This document shows, one piece after another, positions 47,526 to 58,498 of a DNA stretch of 64,000 bases. A model generated the notes under the pieces. That model had not been told where the DNA came from. It did no database searches and saw only the letters and a program-made list of their open reading frames with translations. The DNA is taken from assembly GCA_025618425.1 (NCBI GenBank), contig CM046851.1, positions 62,001 through 126,000 on the forward strand. Reading direction: 5' to 3'. This DNA comes from Heliocidaris tuberculata (Eukaryota; Echinodermata; Echinoidea; Camarodonta; Echinometridae). Position 1 is the first letter of the stretch. Each line of letters begins with the position of its first letter. The translations under genes and the position numbers were made by a program.

Positions 47526-48120
47526 ATGGTAAACCTTATTTCAAGACTGGTTTTGTTTTATGTCTTACTACTGTATGTTCATTGTACAGAGTATGATCAC
47601 CCAGAGAAATTCGAGAAATCTACGGAATCCTGCATCGAGGGTCTGCAACATTTGGTTGACTTCTACTTTGAAGATGTGGAAAGATCAAAGGATTTACATG
47701 CTGATGATTTGCGCAGGTCAATCAATGCACCATGTGAGAACAGACATTTTCACTTTGATAGCTTGAGGAGATCCATGGATTACCACTGTGAGCGCCTATT
47801 GAGGTCACTTGAATTTATCTATGAGGGTCTCCAAAGATCAATTGAACTCCTGTTTGATGAGCTGCTGATGTCCATGGAATCCACTGACGCACAATCTCGA
47901 AGTCCGAGGAGAGCAAAGACTTTCCCATCAGAGAATTCAAATGGATTCATGTCTACCCGTTCTGAGAGCGGCAGGGTTTTTGTCCTTGTGTTGCTTGAGG
48001 AGGCTATCTATCACATACTTCTTCTTAAAATATCAGCAGCAATCATGACAATGCATGTGGCTAGAAAATATCGACATGCTCTCCCTTTCGCGCTTTTGAT
48101 CTCTCTTGCCACGTGTCAAG
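47526..48120 (+). CDS. Receptor-like gene, exon 1: signal peptide and 11-residue repeats
   Basis: From the ATG at 47526 (198 codons plus one base) the frame is open to a GT at 48121. Residues 1-20 are a typical signal peptide (RLVLFYVLLLYVHC). Residues 31-118 are an array of 11-residue units with pattern (R/K)S-x-(D/E)-h-x-x-(E/D)-x-L-x: units start at 31, 42, 53, 64, 82, 93 and 104, with one extra 7-residue step at 75-81. Such hendecads predict a long amphipathic helix or coiled coil. A basic Ser-rich spacer follows. A second signal-like segment (RKYRHALPFALLISLATC) ends the exon; its own ATG at 48045 is in frame and may be the true start of the CUB protein. The upstream ATG at 47457 is less likely. 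The exon ends in phase 1 and joins the CUB exon. Confidence 0.55.
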
Positions 48121-48768
48121 GTATAAAGAATTTATGTCTTCTCTTTTTTGTTTGTATTTTATCATTTGTATCATTTTTCTTTTTGCAGGCTAAATTAATA
48201 CATACATGTATTTACGTTATTTCATATATTTAATATTCATAGGCGCATGGGTATAATAATATTTTGCCAGGGCTGACGTCTCTTGCAAAAATGAACTTTC
48301 AATTTTGCGAGTGAGCAAAGAAAAATCTTGACACTTTGTTAGGGACGCACATGATATTTATTCCGACCTAAGACGAGGATTGGAAAACTCCTTATTGCAT
48401 ACTGAAGTCCTTGAACCCTCATCAAATTATCAAAACTACAAGTAGCGTACTACGTGAACGCATATTCTTTTCAATAGCGAGTATGATACGACTTAACCTT
48501 TGAAAATAAATTCTTGACATATTTGCCATTTATCCCTTTACATGAAGTTAGCTTATGTCTTTCTTGTAAAATTAGCGCATGTACAGTACGTATTTTCCAC
48601 CTAGTCATGTTAAATACCAACAATTAATATATAATCACATTTTTTCCTCTTTTCTCCTATTTGCCGATATACTATTTTGTACCCTTTCTCTCTCTCTCTC
48701 TTTCGATCAAGAAAGCTTGTTGCTATTTACATAATTTTACATTTCCTTATCTGAACCTTTCTGTGTAG

Positions 48769-49101
48769 ATATATATGTGGATTGCACGGAGAGAATCACT
48801 CTTACATCTTCTAACTATCCCTCTAACTATCCGGTTGGAGAGTACATCCAGTGGCATATTACTGCACCTTCCCCTCGCAGGATTCTCATTTTCTTCAACT
48901 ACTTCAGCTCAAAAGACCAAAAGGATATTTTGGAACTTTGGGATGAGGCAGATACCGGCAACACAATGGAATACACAGGAGAGGAAATGCAATTTCCTCC
49001 ATATTTGACAAGAGGAAACAGGCTGCGAATAACGTTCACATTTCGTGGAGCCGGGACCAGGAAAGGATTCAACATTAGTGTCTCGTGTTACGAAAAATCA
49101 G
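48769..49101 (+). CDS. Receptor-like gene, CUB domain exon
   Basis: Acceptor CTTTCTGTGTAG and donor TCAG/GTAATT bound a 333-bp exon in phase 1 at both ends. It encodes one complete CUB domain: VDCTERITLTSSNYPSNYP at the start, IQWHITAP, the ILELWDE strand, GNRLRITFTFRG, then GFNISVSC. CUB domains are extracellular beta-sandwiches of about 110 residues used in adhesion, complement-like and developmental proteins. Only the first and last Cys are present; the central disulfide pair of many CUB domains is missing. It follows directly on a signal peptide, so the protein is secreted or exposed. Confidence 0.85.
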
Positions 49102-49377
49102 GTAATTCTTTTACATTTCAAATTCGCTAGCAAAAAAAAATACAAGATTCAAACGGCAATATTAAAAATAAACAGGCTCTGTCCGAATTGAATGTAAATA
49201 AGGCGATGATATCACAAGACTCTGAACGATATATATATATACTTCTCTTGCTCTTCTAAACTGATGAAAAAAAAATACCTTGAATTTCGTAGGATTTCCC
49301 ATCATTTATCCTGTATCTTGCTAATCGCAGACCTTTCAAGTTTGAAAATCTCAAACACTTTTCGATTGCAATTATAG

Positions 49378-49614
49378 AAACCACAGTGGGACGTCTGGTT
49401 GACGGTACATTACCATCATCAGGATTCCTCAATGTCCCGACGAAATCTGGAGATTTTGCGACCATATGTGAAGATGGCTTCACTGCAAAGGTGGCAGAGG
49501 TTGTTTGTGGAGAACTTGGCTACCCAGGTGTCAAGAACATTTCGTATGAACCAGAAGGATGTCAGTCGGATAAAGTTGGGCAGGAATGTGCACCGGCTCC
49601 CAGTTGCGAGGATC
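49378..49614 (+). CDS. Receptor-like gene, SRCR domain (first half) exon
   Basis: Acceptor TTGCAATTATAG and donor GATC/GTAAGT bound 237 bp in phase 1. It reads VGRLVDGTLPSSGFLNVP, FATICEDGFTAKVAEVVCGE, LGYPGVKNISYE and then a Cys-rich end. The W/I-C-x-D-G-F and VVCxxLGY motifs are those of scavenger receptor Cys-rich domains, extracellular ligand-binding modules expanded in echinoderms. Only about 75 of the usual 100 residues are present. The second half, with the later Cys pairs, was not found in the 7-kb intron that follows, so the domain is split, degenerate or missing an exon. Confidence 0.75.
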
Positions 49615-49860
49615 GTAAGTATTGTTGGTATTCTAAATTCCTATTTAGTTATGTCTTCTAGTTACATATAGGGCGTCAATTCATACTGTCTTTTTTCTTT
49701 CTTTCTTTCAAAGAAAGATTTTATTAAATCATTCTTGAACAAGAATAAAAAAATAGATTTGAATAAAGTACATGTTGTGACATATCGGTAAAAAACAAAC
49801 ATTGTTACATCAGTTGCACATGTCTCCATTTATCTAATAATACAACAAATTTATTGCATT

Positions 49861-50275
49861 TTATAGAAAGATTCAAAGATTCCAAGATTGAAAATACATT
49901 TATTTTCTTCTCATAATCATAATCAAATACAAATACATTCACAAAAAGAACGTGGTGGAAGGAGGCGAGGGTCCCAAGAAGCACTTGGCTTGTGGTGGGG
50001 TCGCCTTTACAGTACCTATTTACATATATACAATATTAAACAACAATCATAACATACAAAAAAAAAATCAAATCTAAAAGATAAAAAAGAAAAGAAAAAA
50101 AAATCAAGAAAAATCTGCAATATGTGCTACTGACTATATTGTACAAAGTATATATTCTTTAAAGTACGAGTAAATGTATGGAGTGAAGAGCACGTTTTAG
50201 TAGAGTCATTTAAGTTGTTCCAGAGTTTGGGACCAGAAAAACGCTCAACTTCATCAAAAAACGTTTAAGCATCTT
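49861..50275 (-). mobile_element. CR1-like LINE 3' end, minus strand
   Basis: The minus strand reads RFSGPKLWNNLNDSTKTC then SSLHTFTRTLK, the usual C-terminal tail of CR1/Jockey-type RT proteins, followed by a 3' region ending in AAATAAATGTATTTTCAATC. The rest of the element is absent. It adjoins the Tx1/L1 remnant without a clear border. Confidence 0.65.
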
Positions 50276-50279
50276 CTTT

Positions 50280-52880
50280 AAAGAATTTAAAGATAGCCGT
50301 TCCTATTTGCATTTCGCAGAGAATATATAGTGCTTTGCATATAAAATGACAAAATTAAAGGAAAATTGCTTACCATCTGGGAAACCAAACAGAAAAGAAT
50401 TTTTAGTCAAAAGCACTTCATAATAGAGCTTTGGAAATCTTGAATGAATTGATTGTGTAACAGGGCATTTCCAAAACAATGGTGAAATACTTTCAACCGA
50501 GGATAAGCAAAATGTACATAAATTAGAATTAGCTATGCCCATACTTTAAGATATTTTTTAACCCATAGTATTCGATGTAAAATTTTGAACCGTAAATAAC
50601 AAAGTGTTGTAGAAAGGCAACATTTTAAAGGAATAGTGTAAAGGTTCTTCCAGTCTTGAACATGTTCAGTTAAAATTGTAGCCCATTTCATTTCCGAAAT
50701 CGGAACTTTAAGAATCTTTTCTACAGAAATTTGATAAACATATTTGCATACTCTGAAAACCTTATTTAAGTTTTGCAATAATTCTGCTTGGTATTTCTTG
50801 CTTTCAGCTTGGTGCTGTAGAATGCCATTTTCCTCATTCTTTTGGAAGTGTGTAAATTAATGAGTAGTAGTCAACAAAATAACATTGAACTTTATATTTT
50901 TGTATAAATGTCATATATGAATAAAAATTACCATGCTCATCTAACAAATGCCTGATATCAGTGATTCCAATATCTATCCAATTGTGCTTAAATAAAACAT
51001 GACAATTTACCTTAATTAGAGAGTTATTCCACAATTTTGATCTTGAAAGTTTATATCAATAAATTTAGGTGAGAATGTCAATGCACTCCAAGCAAGTAAA
51101 ATTTCACGCAAAAAGTGGTTCTTTACAGTGAATATTTTGGGGTCATTAAACTTCAGATTGCACAACCAAAACCAATCTCCCCCGAGCTGCTTCAAATAGT
51201 ATTCAAAAAAGCATTTCAATTTATCTGTATTTTCTACACCAATCAATCGCTTTACCCATGCTATTTTCAATCCTTTAATAACTGAAGGAAGATGTAACAT
51301 TTTCAATCCACCTTAATTACAATCTCCAATGATTGTATGACGGTTATCTTATCTGGCTTTCCACTCCATATAAAGGAGTACATTAAAGAATCAATTTCTT
51401 GCAAAAATTCTTGTTGCGGCTTTGGCAGAACAGATAAAAGATATAGAGAAAGGCCCAGCGACTTTAATACAGTGATTCTCCCTATACGTGTTAAATCTCC
51501 CATATTCCATATTCTCAAAATGTTTTTCAATTTTTGTAATTTTGGAGGAAAATTTAGTTGAAATATATCAAGATCAATAGAAAAGTAGTCTCCTAGGAGT
51601 CTGTACATGCTGAAAGGGCCATTGAAATATCTAAGTCCAGAAAAGATATGTCGGGAGGGTGGGCTTTGTAATACCCAAGAGCTATTATTTCTGATTTTTT
51701 TCGGTTAATGCAAAATCCTGAAAAAAACTTTAAATTGGTCTAAGATATACATAATAGTTTTAAGCGACGTGACATCGTTTGAATAAAACGTTGTGTCATC
51801 AGCATATTAATTAACCTTGATTTCGGTACCATTCACCCTGATGCCTTTAACATTATTATCTCTCCTTGTCCATATACACATGAATTATTTCATTACAAAT
51901 TATATACAGAAGGGGGCTTAAAGGGCAGCCTTGTCTAACACCGCATGTAATTGGAAAAAAATTAGAAGCATGTCCATTGTTTAACACAAATGAATATATA
52001 TCATTATACATAATTTTCACCCAGGATATTAAATCTTCCCCAAAGTATTTCAAAGCTTGAAACATAAAAGACCATTCTAATTCATCGAAAGCCTTTTCAA
52101 TATCAGCCATTAACATAAAACCAGGAATAGCATGTTCATTTGTAAATTCAATCATATCTAAAGCTAAACGAATGTTCTCTCCAATGTAGCGACCATGTAA
52201 AAAAAATGTTTGGTCACATCTAATAATACGCGATAAGACTTTCCGTAGCCTCAGCCTGAGTTGTAATCTGTGTTCAATACAGAGATAGGTCTCCAATCCT
52301 TTAAAAACAACCAATTTTGATCCTTCTTTGGGAATAAGGTTAATAATACCTCTTCTCTGATCAAATGATAATTTACCGTGTATAAATGAATAATTGAAAC
52401 TATTTTGCATGCTTTCTCCTAAATCTTTGAAGAAAAATTTATGAAATTTACAAGGAAATCCATCTGCGCCTGGTGTCTTGTTATTACTTATTGTTTTTAG
52501 AGTATTTACACAGTCACTCTTGCATTGTTATTAAACCTTCACATTTCTTTTGTAAATCTGAAGATAACTTTGGGCATTCATTTCCCAGGGATAAAATATC
52601 ATTGAGATCAACTTGAGGAGGATTACATGAGGAGAAAAGACTTTCATAATACTCTCTTATTGTAACAAGTATATCATGTTTTGATGATACGATTGTGCCG
52701 TTATCGGTGCATAATTTAGAAATTGATTTTTGTCGTTGATTTCTTTTCTCTAGATTTTTTTTTTTTTAAACCCCCAAAAAACGAGTATTTCTTTCACCAT
52801 TCTCAATCCAATTTGCTTTAGATCTTATCATTGCACCTTCTGTTTTGTTAATGATCTTGTGCAGTGGATCCTCGACATTA
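50280..52880 (-). mobile_element. Tx1/L1-type LINE ORF2, minus strand, frameshifted
   Basis: Read on the minus strand from 52880: SKANWIENGERNTRF, NNKTPGADGFPCKFHKFFF, then a 184-codon frame (52410-51856) with LSFDQRRGIINLIPKEG, GFMLMADIEKAFDELEW and CGVRQGCPLSPLLYI. YADDTTFY follows near 51800 in another frame. Further frames give the thumb and connection (MGDLTRIGRITVLKSLGLSL), then the C-terminal region with LFWKCPV and CTFC motifs typical of L1/Tx1. At least five frames are used, so it is inactive. It lies antisense in the intron between the SRCR and WSC exons. The 5' end (ORF1 and endonuclease) is missing. Confidence 0.85.
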
Positions 52881-53035
52881 AAAGGACAATATTAAAACAA
52901 ACTCGTGTTATAACAAGGAAATTTTGCAGGTCCCATTTCTATATATTTTATTGCGTGTAATCCTGATAATTATGACAACATTTTTCCTCAGTCCCAAATA
53001 TTTTGTTATGATGAGGTCCCAATTGTGGTCTAATT

Positions 53036-54003
53036 CAAACTAGAAATGTCCATTGCCGCGCAATGCGAATGTATCCCCCGGCACTGGCAGCGATTTTTTG
53101 CGTCATCCTTTTGTTCCATGGCGGGACAAAGAACCCCCCCCCCCCTCCCCTCCCTTAAACAAAGGGATGACGTAGAGATTGCCACCAGTGGCCCGGACTA
53201 TTCTCAACACTAGGAACAGCATCACCAAAACAATATGTGTGTAGAGTATAATGCATCTCTATAGAAAATTCGAAAGAAATCTGTCAAGAAATGTGACCTG
53301 CAGAGCGCACACAAGATATCCACTATTTAAAAATAAGATCTTTGACCCGGTAAAATACGGAACACTGGGGGCAGCATCACCAAAAACTGTACAGGACTAG
53401 AGTAAACGATGATGGACCTCCATACAAAATCTGAAAGAAATCAGTCGAAAAATGTGACCGCCAGAGTGCATGCAAGACAGCAACCAAAATATATGACATT
53501 TGACCTATAAAAAGCGGAACACTGGCCGGGAAGTAGCATCACCAAACACTAAAGATGTGTAGATTTTACAGAGACAAACCTCCATACAAAATTTGAAAGA
53601 AATCCGTCAAGAAATGTGGCAGTAAGAGTGCACAAAAGGGACAAATGACCTTTGACCCTATAAAGGACGAAACAATTAGGACAGCATCACCAAAAAGTAA
53701 AGATGTGTAGATTGCACCAAGATACACTTCCATACAAATTTTGAAAGAAATCCGTTGAGAAATGCGGCATGAGCGCACACAAACCATCCACAAAAATATG
53801 GCCTTTTGCCCTATACAAGACGGAACACTGGGGACAGCATCACCAAAAATTATAGGTGGGTAGATTATCCCAAGATACACTTCCATACATAATTTGAAAG
53901 AAATCTGTTCAGAAATGTGGCAGTAAGACCGCACACAAGAGTGCACAAAAGACATCTATCAAAATGTGACCTTTGACCCTATAAAAGCCGGAGGCAGCAT
54001 CGC
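53036..54003. repeat. GACCTTTGACCCTATAAA tandem repeat, array 2
   Basis: Same head palindrome and 145-160-bp units as the array at 44438-45500, in the same orientation. Long minus-strand frames here simply follow the repeat. It lies in the SRCR-WSC intron. Confidence 0.85.
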
Positions 54004-54872
54004 CAACATCTATACAGTCGCGGCCCTACACTGCAATTTAGCGCACCGAAAGCTTTCACTCCGTCCTGCCTAATTTGCATAAAATAAACAATTTGTTTAC
54101 GTGAAACCGCTACGGAAGAGTCTCAGCTAAACTGTGAAATCTCGTAATTATTATCATTCGTAGTCAAATCATGTTTAAGTTTGTGAAAACTTAGAGAAAC
54201 GAGGAGCCATTTCTTTCTTCTTATTATTTTTAGTCTGAAAATGTAGCATTATTTCATATTTGCCATCATTGCGCAAGATCGAAACTTTCAGATATGAAAA
54301 ATCAAAGTATATTGAGGGGATCCTCCAAATATCTTTATATAATTATCTGTCGAACGGTATTGTCGGGGAAAAATCGAAGGCAATGTCATTCATGAATCCT
54401 CGACCGTTCTTCGCGGAAGTTGAAATGTAGTCCCACGTATAGCGGTGCATGCAGGATGACTTCCACTCGAGTGTAGTCCCGTGCATATGTACTACATACA
54501 TGTACTTGCAGGATATTTTAACACTCACTCAGCTCAGCGGTGTGTTGGACTGTCGCGATAAAACATGCTGAAGTAAAGGCCGATATTAAGCTAAAGAACG
54601 ACATAGATCTATTAAGATTAATTATTAAGAAATTAATTAGGGTAATGTTAAAATGAGGTGGATTGCTGCAACTGTACAACTCACCGGATCGGACTGTAGC
54701 AATTTTTCCCCTTAGTTTAGACTATTTTAGTTATAAAAAAAAATCTACCTCGCGCGCTTTATATAATGGTCACGTCGACGACCTCGAGCTAGCGTACGCG
54801 TCTATATATGCATATGCCACTGGGCAGCGTACAGGCTAGGCGTACGTAAGCATACGAGATCGAGAGTAAACA
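54004..54872. other. Intron, nothing recognised
   Basis: No exon or element with clear ends. The stretch around 54770-54860 has several GTACG words like the 5282-8167 family but no inverted ends. Confidence 0.5.
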
Positions 54873-55010
54873 GGGGGCGTTTCACCAAGTGTGTTGTCAG
54901 TGATTTTTACCGACAAATTTGCTCTCAGGCAATCGGACTGCAAGGATTTCCGTAGCTTATAACAGTTATTGCAACTCGTCCTTGATGACAAGTTTTATGA
55001 AACAGGGCCC
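54873..55010. mobile_element. Short hairpin MITE with GTTTCA ends
   Basis: The left end GGGGGCGTTTCACCAAGTG and the complement of the right end (GGGCCCTGTTTCATAAAACT) are related inverted repeats about 138 bp apart, and GTTGTC is answered by GATGACAAG. Such GTTTCAT-type hairpins are common in marine invertebrate genomes; no target duplication is clear. Confidence 0.5.
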
Positions 55011-56307
55011 AGGAAACAGCTGATTGACGTGACCGCGAGCTGAGGCAAAAGGATGACGTCGGCTGAGCGCATGCGCAAAGAGTCGAAATCGTTCGAAGAT
55101 AGTTGTACGTTTCCAGCTTTTTTATGCCTTTTCTTCGATTTTTGATGGCAGTTTTACACAAAACAACTAACTGCGCAAACTTGAAACTGCACAGGGAGTG
55201 AGACTGGAGTTTAAAGTCTAGAATATGTCAATTGTTTCCATATTCATTTTGTCCCAGAATTGTGTCGGGGGGAAAAAAAGCCTCTTCACGGTACTCTGAA
55301 ACAGAAAAATACTCTCAAAAAAATGGGTAGGGGGTGGGCTGGGCTGTGGATTTCCGCAAGCTGGCTCCATGATCCTGCCCTGGGTGCGCTTTTTTCAATT
55401 CAATTCAATTCCATTTATTTCGCAAGACAAAATCAATATACATGTTAACAATAGATTAAAATATATATAAACAATTATGCGAGACTTTCCATGCAGGTTC
55501 CAAAACCTGTAGAATTTGGATCGCTAATGTGTAATAATATACTGTAGCTTTTTTCTTTTCCTTTTTCCTTTGGTTTTGTTGTTGTTTTATTTTTCTGAAT
55601 CAAAAAGCTCTTTTTACGTTCTAGAGGAAGTTTACTCAGAAATAATCTTGTTTTTCTGCATTATATTGGAACAGGGGCATACCGTTTGCAGGACTGCACA
55701 ATGACAAATGCAAACTGCAGATCTTCTACAGCTGTAAAGATTATGTGCTTTGGTAATTTTTTTATATATTCATATGACCTTACTTAAACTGGACTTAGTT
55801 CAATTTGGTTCATGGTGTCATGCAATGCTTTGTCATTCCGTCAACTATAATACAAATTTCACTTTAGAGGATTTCCTCTAAAATGAAAATACAATCTTCA
55901 AAACGATATGTTTCTTCTATTGGCTGTATACGAAATCTCTCCAAAAGATATTTTGGTGCAGAATAGGGAAGTGATGATTCTCAATAATTATACGAAAATA
56001 CCGTAATAATGATATTTATAGCTTTGCTTAGTTCCTTACGATGTTCATTACAAACAACTTTGTTTAAGATGCAGGGTTTTCCCAACCGCGCCCATCATAA
56101 TATAACGTATGGGTGGCTGGGGCTGCGTACCCCGGAATTTTTTGTATTTGATGACAAAATTTTATAGTAACCAACAATAAAGTGTCAAGAATTTCGCTTG
56201 CTCGCAAATTCAGTAACTAGAAAATAAATTGGGTAAGTCCAAATGTTGGCCGATTTAATTTTATGAGCAATCATCCCATTACGCGATCTCCCCCTTCCTA
56301 CTCCATG
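55011..56307. other. Intron, LINE tail fragments
   Basis: AATTCAATTCAATTCCATTT at about 55399 resembles a CR1-type 3' tail, and 56075-56230 resembles a short dispersed-repeat fragment. No exon is recognised. Confidence 0.45.
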
Positions 56308-56374
56308 GCAGCCGAAGATGGCGTGTCCTCGAATTGGTTTCTCCTAATTCGAGGACACACCATTTTCGGCTGGC
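56308..56374. repeat. Strong hairpin, 28-bp stem and ~10-base loop
   Basis: GCAGCCGAAGATGGCGTG and TCCTCGAATT at 56308-56335 are answered by AATTCGAGGACACACC and ATTTTCGGCTGGC at 56346-56374, with two mismatches and one bulge. Outer words GCGATCTCCC and GGGTGATATCGC extend the stem. Confidence 0.8.
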
Positions 56375-56567
56375 AGCGCAGGGTGATATCGCGTACGCGT
56401 TATGGGGATATCGCTCCTAGAAAGGAAATCGGACTAAGTTTGGGTAAGAAACTCCATCTCCCAGGGCGAAATGGTACCCATAGGCTAATGTAATTCTAAC
56501 ACATTAAGTCGAACTAAAGTTTAGACGGTCGGTATTAAAGCCTTCTTCACTTACATTTTCCATGCAG

Positions 56568-56819
56568 AACCAGGATATAAAGGCTGCTATTCCCTGCCAG
56601 AATTACATCAGAATGGATTCAATGTCAAATCAACCGCACAGTGTTTCTCGTTATGCAGAGGAGAATCTACCGAAGCTATTGGTATTATGAATAAGAAGGG
56701 ATGCTTCTGCTCCACGGCTGATGAAGTTAACCTTGCCAACCTAACTCCTCTTGATGAGGTCACGTGCACCCTGCAAGGAAATCATACAAGGCAAAATTTA
56801 GACGCTCTGGTTTACAACG
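56568..56819 (+). CDS. Receptor-like gene, WSC domain exon
   Basis: Acceptor TTTTCCATGCAG and donor AACG/GTAAAT bound 252 bp in phase 1. It reads PGYKGCYSLPE, TAQCFSLCRGES, GIMNKKGCFCSTADEV and TCTLQGN. The GCY...C...C...GCxC...C spacing is that of a WSC domain, a Cys-rich putative carbohydrate-binding module found in polycystin-1, yeast stress sensors and Kremen. Length fits one complete domain. It joins the SRCR exon through a Gln codon and the Sushi exon in phase 1. Confidence 0.8.
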
Positions 56820-57881
56820 GTAAATCTGATTAAGTGTCGATTTTTCCCCAGTCCTGGAGAGTCTACAAATAATCATTTTTAGGAGGGGCTGTTTTCGTAC
56901 CATATTTCTTCCATATGACAATTCTTCATTTTGAATAATAACTGCCAGTTCAATGTTTGTCCAAGGCCTATTCAAAAGGCTGTACATTTTAATCTATTGA
57001 ATACGGGAACCGGATGGCTCCTGTATTCGTGGTATTAAACCTAGGGGAATAAGAGAATTCACTAGTCAATGGGTTAAACAATGTATGTTGGCTATCTCAG
57101 CATTTTTGACTATCTACACGTCGTTGAACTAACATTCTTTATTAGTATAAACTTGTCTAGCATTCCCGACTAATATACATCATATTTTCGCAGGATACCA
57201 AGCTCCAGATTAGACCACAAGTACAGATTCAGCCCTTAATATAGACCCTTAACATGACATTACATTAACAAGTTTTGTGTCCTCGGCCTCAGCCGAGGTA
57301 ACAACGTTTTGAGCGAAAAACCTGTTGCCAAATCTTCAGTGGTCTGACGTGGCAATAGCATGAATAGATTTTCAGTCAGGCTGACCAACTAGGATTTCTA
57401 GTGTAACCACGGTAATTGACTTTAGGAATTTCAAATTGGTTAACGAAATACATGTATGTACAGAATCTGTGGTTGTATAAAATCACTACAGCTTGATTTC
57501 AGTCTTCCGGCAGGCATACATATCGTGGCAAACATAGAGGGGAGATGGGAACGAGCTTTCAAGGGTTCACAATAATTTTGCTACCTAGAAAGTTGATGCT
57601 GTTAAAAACTGTATCTGTGTATGCATCTGCTGAATCACGACATGAAAAATCGAGTCAATAAAGAAATTCAGTCTGGCAAAGTGGCATTATAATTTTTTCT
57701 CACAGCTTTAATTGTTTACTGACAATGCCTCGTAATGTATTGGACATACATGTAAGTTTGACTTTCGACTTTATTTAAATATATAGATTAAGTGAGAATT
57801 GCTTTTTGTGATCATCTCTGAAGAGAAAACTGTTATCGCTTTAGATCATGACACTTATGTGCTTCTTCTTCCTTTTTTCAG
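56820..57881. other. Intron between WSC and Sushi exons
   Basis: AT-rich DNA with no exon or repeat recognised. Confidence 0.6.
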
Positions 57882-58082
57882 TTTCTGTTGGTTTCTGTGA
57901 TCAACTTGCAAACATCACGGATGGATTTTGGGATTCTAACAGCACTTGGTTGGGTTCGACTGTTCATCTCACGTGTGATGATGGATACAGCCTGAATGGT
58001 AGCGGTATCCTTCAGTGTTTGTCAGAAGTATCACCATACTATCCAATTTGGAAAGGTGACATTTCCACATGCGAATTCAAAG
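57882..58082 (+). CDS. Receptor-like gene, Sushi (CCP) domain exon
   Basis: Acceptor CCTTTTTTCAG and donor AAAG/GTATCC bound 201 bp in phase 1. It encodes one Sushi domain: CDQLANITDGFW, STVHLTCDDGYSLNGS, ILQCLSE, PIWKGDISTC, with the four canonical Cys and the late Trp. Sushi modules mediate protein contacts in complement and adhesion proteins. If the donor is not used, the frame stops at 58100-58102 after seven more codons, so this could also be a terminal exon. Confidence 0.85.
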
Positions 58083-58228
58083 GTATCCTTTTGTCATTAT
58101 GACTATTTCCACATTTATTTTCTATTCATTTTTTTTGTGTGTGTGTGTGTGTCAAGTCTTTTTACTGAAACTTCCAAAGCCCATAGACAATTACATATGA
58201 TTACACATAACCAAGGGGTAGCGTTGCC

Positions 58229-58490
58229 CAGTGGCGGATCCAGGGGGGGGGGGGTGTCCGGGGGCCCGAGCCTCCCCAAGAAGGGGCCCCAAAAATGCTG
58301 AGGACCTTTTTTTTTTTTTTTTTTGCTTGTCAGAAAATTTTTGAGTTAAAAAGGCCCCCAAAAGTGCAGAGGACCTTTTATTCTTTTTTATTTTTTTATT
58401 GATTTATTCTATTATTTATTTTTTTTTGCTTGCCAGAAAATTTTGTGAATATTGAGCCCCCTCCCTCAAGAAATCCTGGATCCGCCACTA
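58229..58490. mobile_element. hAT-type MITE in intron
   Basis: It starts CAGTGGCGGATCCAGG and ends CCTGGATCCGCCACTA. GCGTTGCC flanks both sides (58221-58228 and 58491-58498), a perfect 8-bp duplication as in hAT elements. The interior has poly-G, poly-T and CCCCAAAA runs. The clean duplication suggests a recent insertion. Confidence 0.9.
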
Positions 58491-58498
58491 GCGTTGCC

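Noticed and set aside
53566..53955. 129-codon minus-strand frame with internal repeats
   Set aside because: Its periodicity is that of the 150-bp DNA repeat; the other array has similar but shifted frames, and there is no protein-like conservation.
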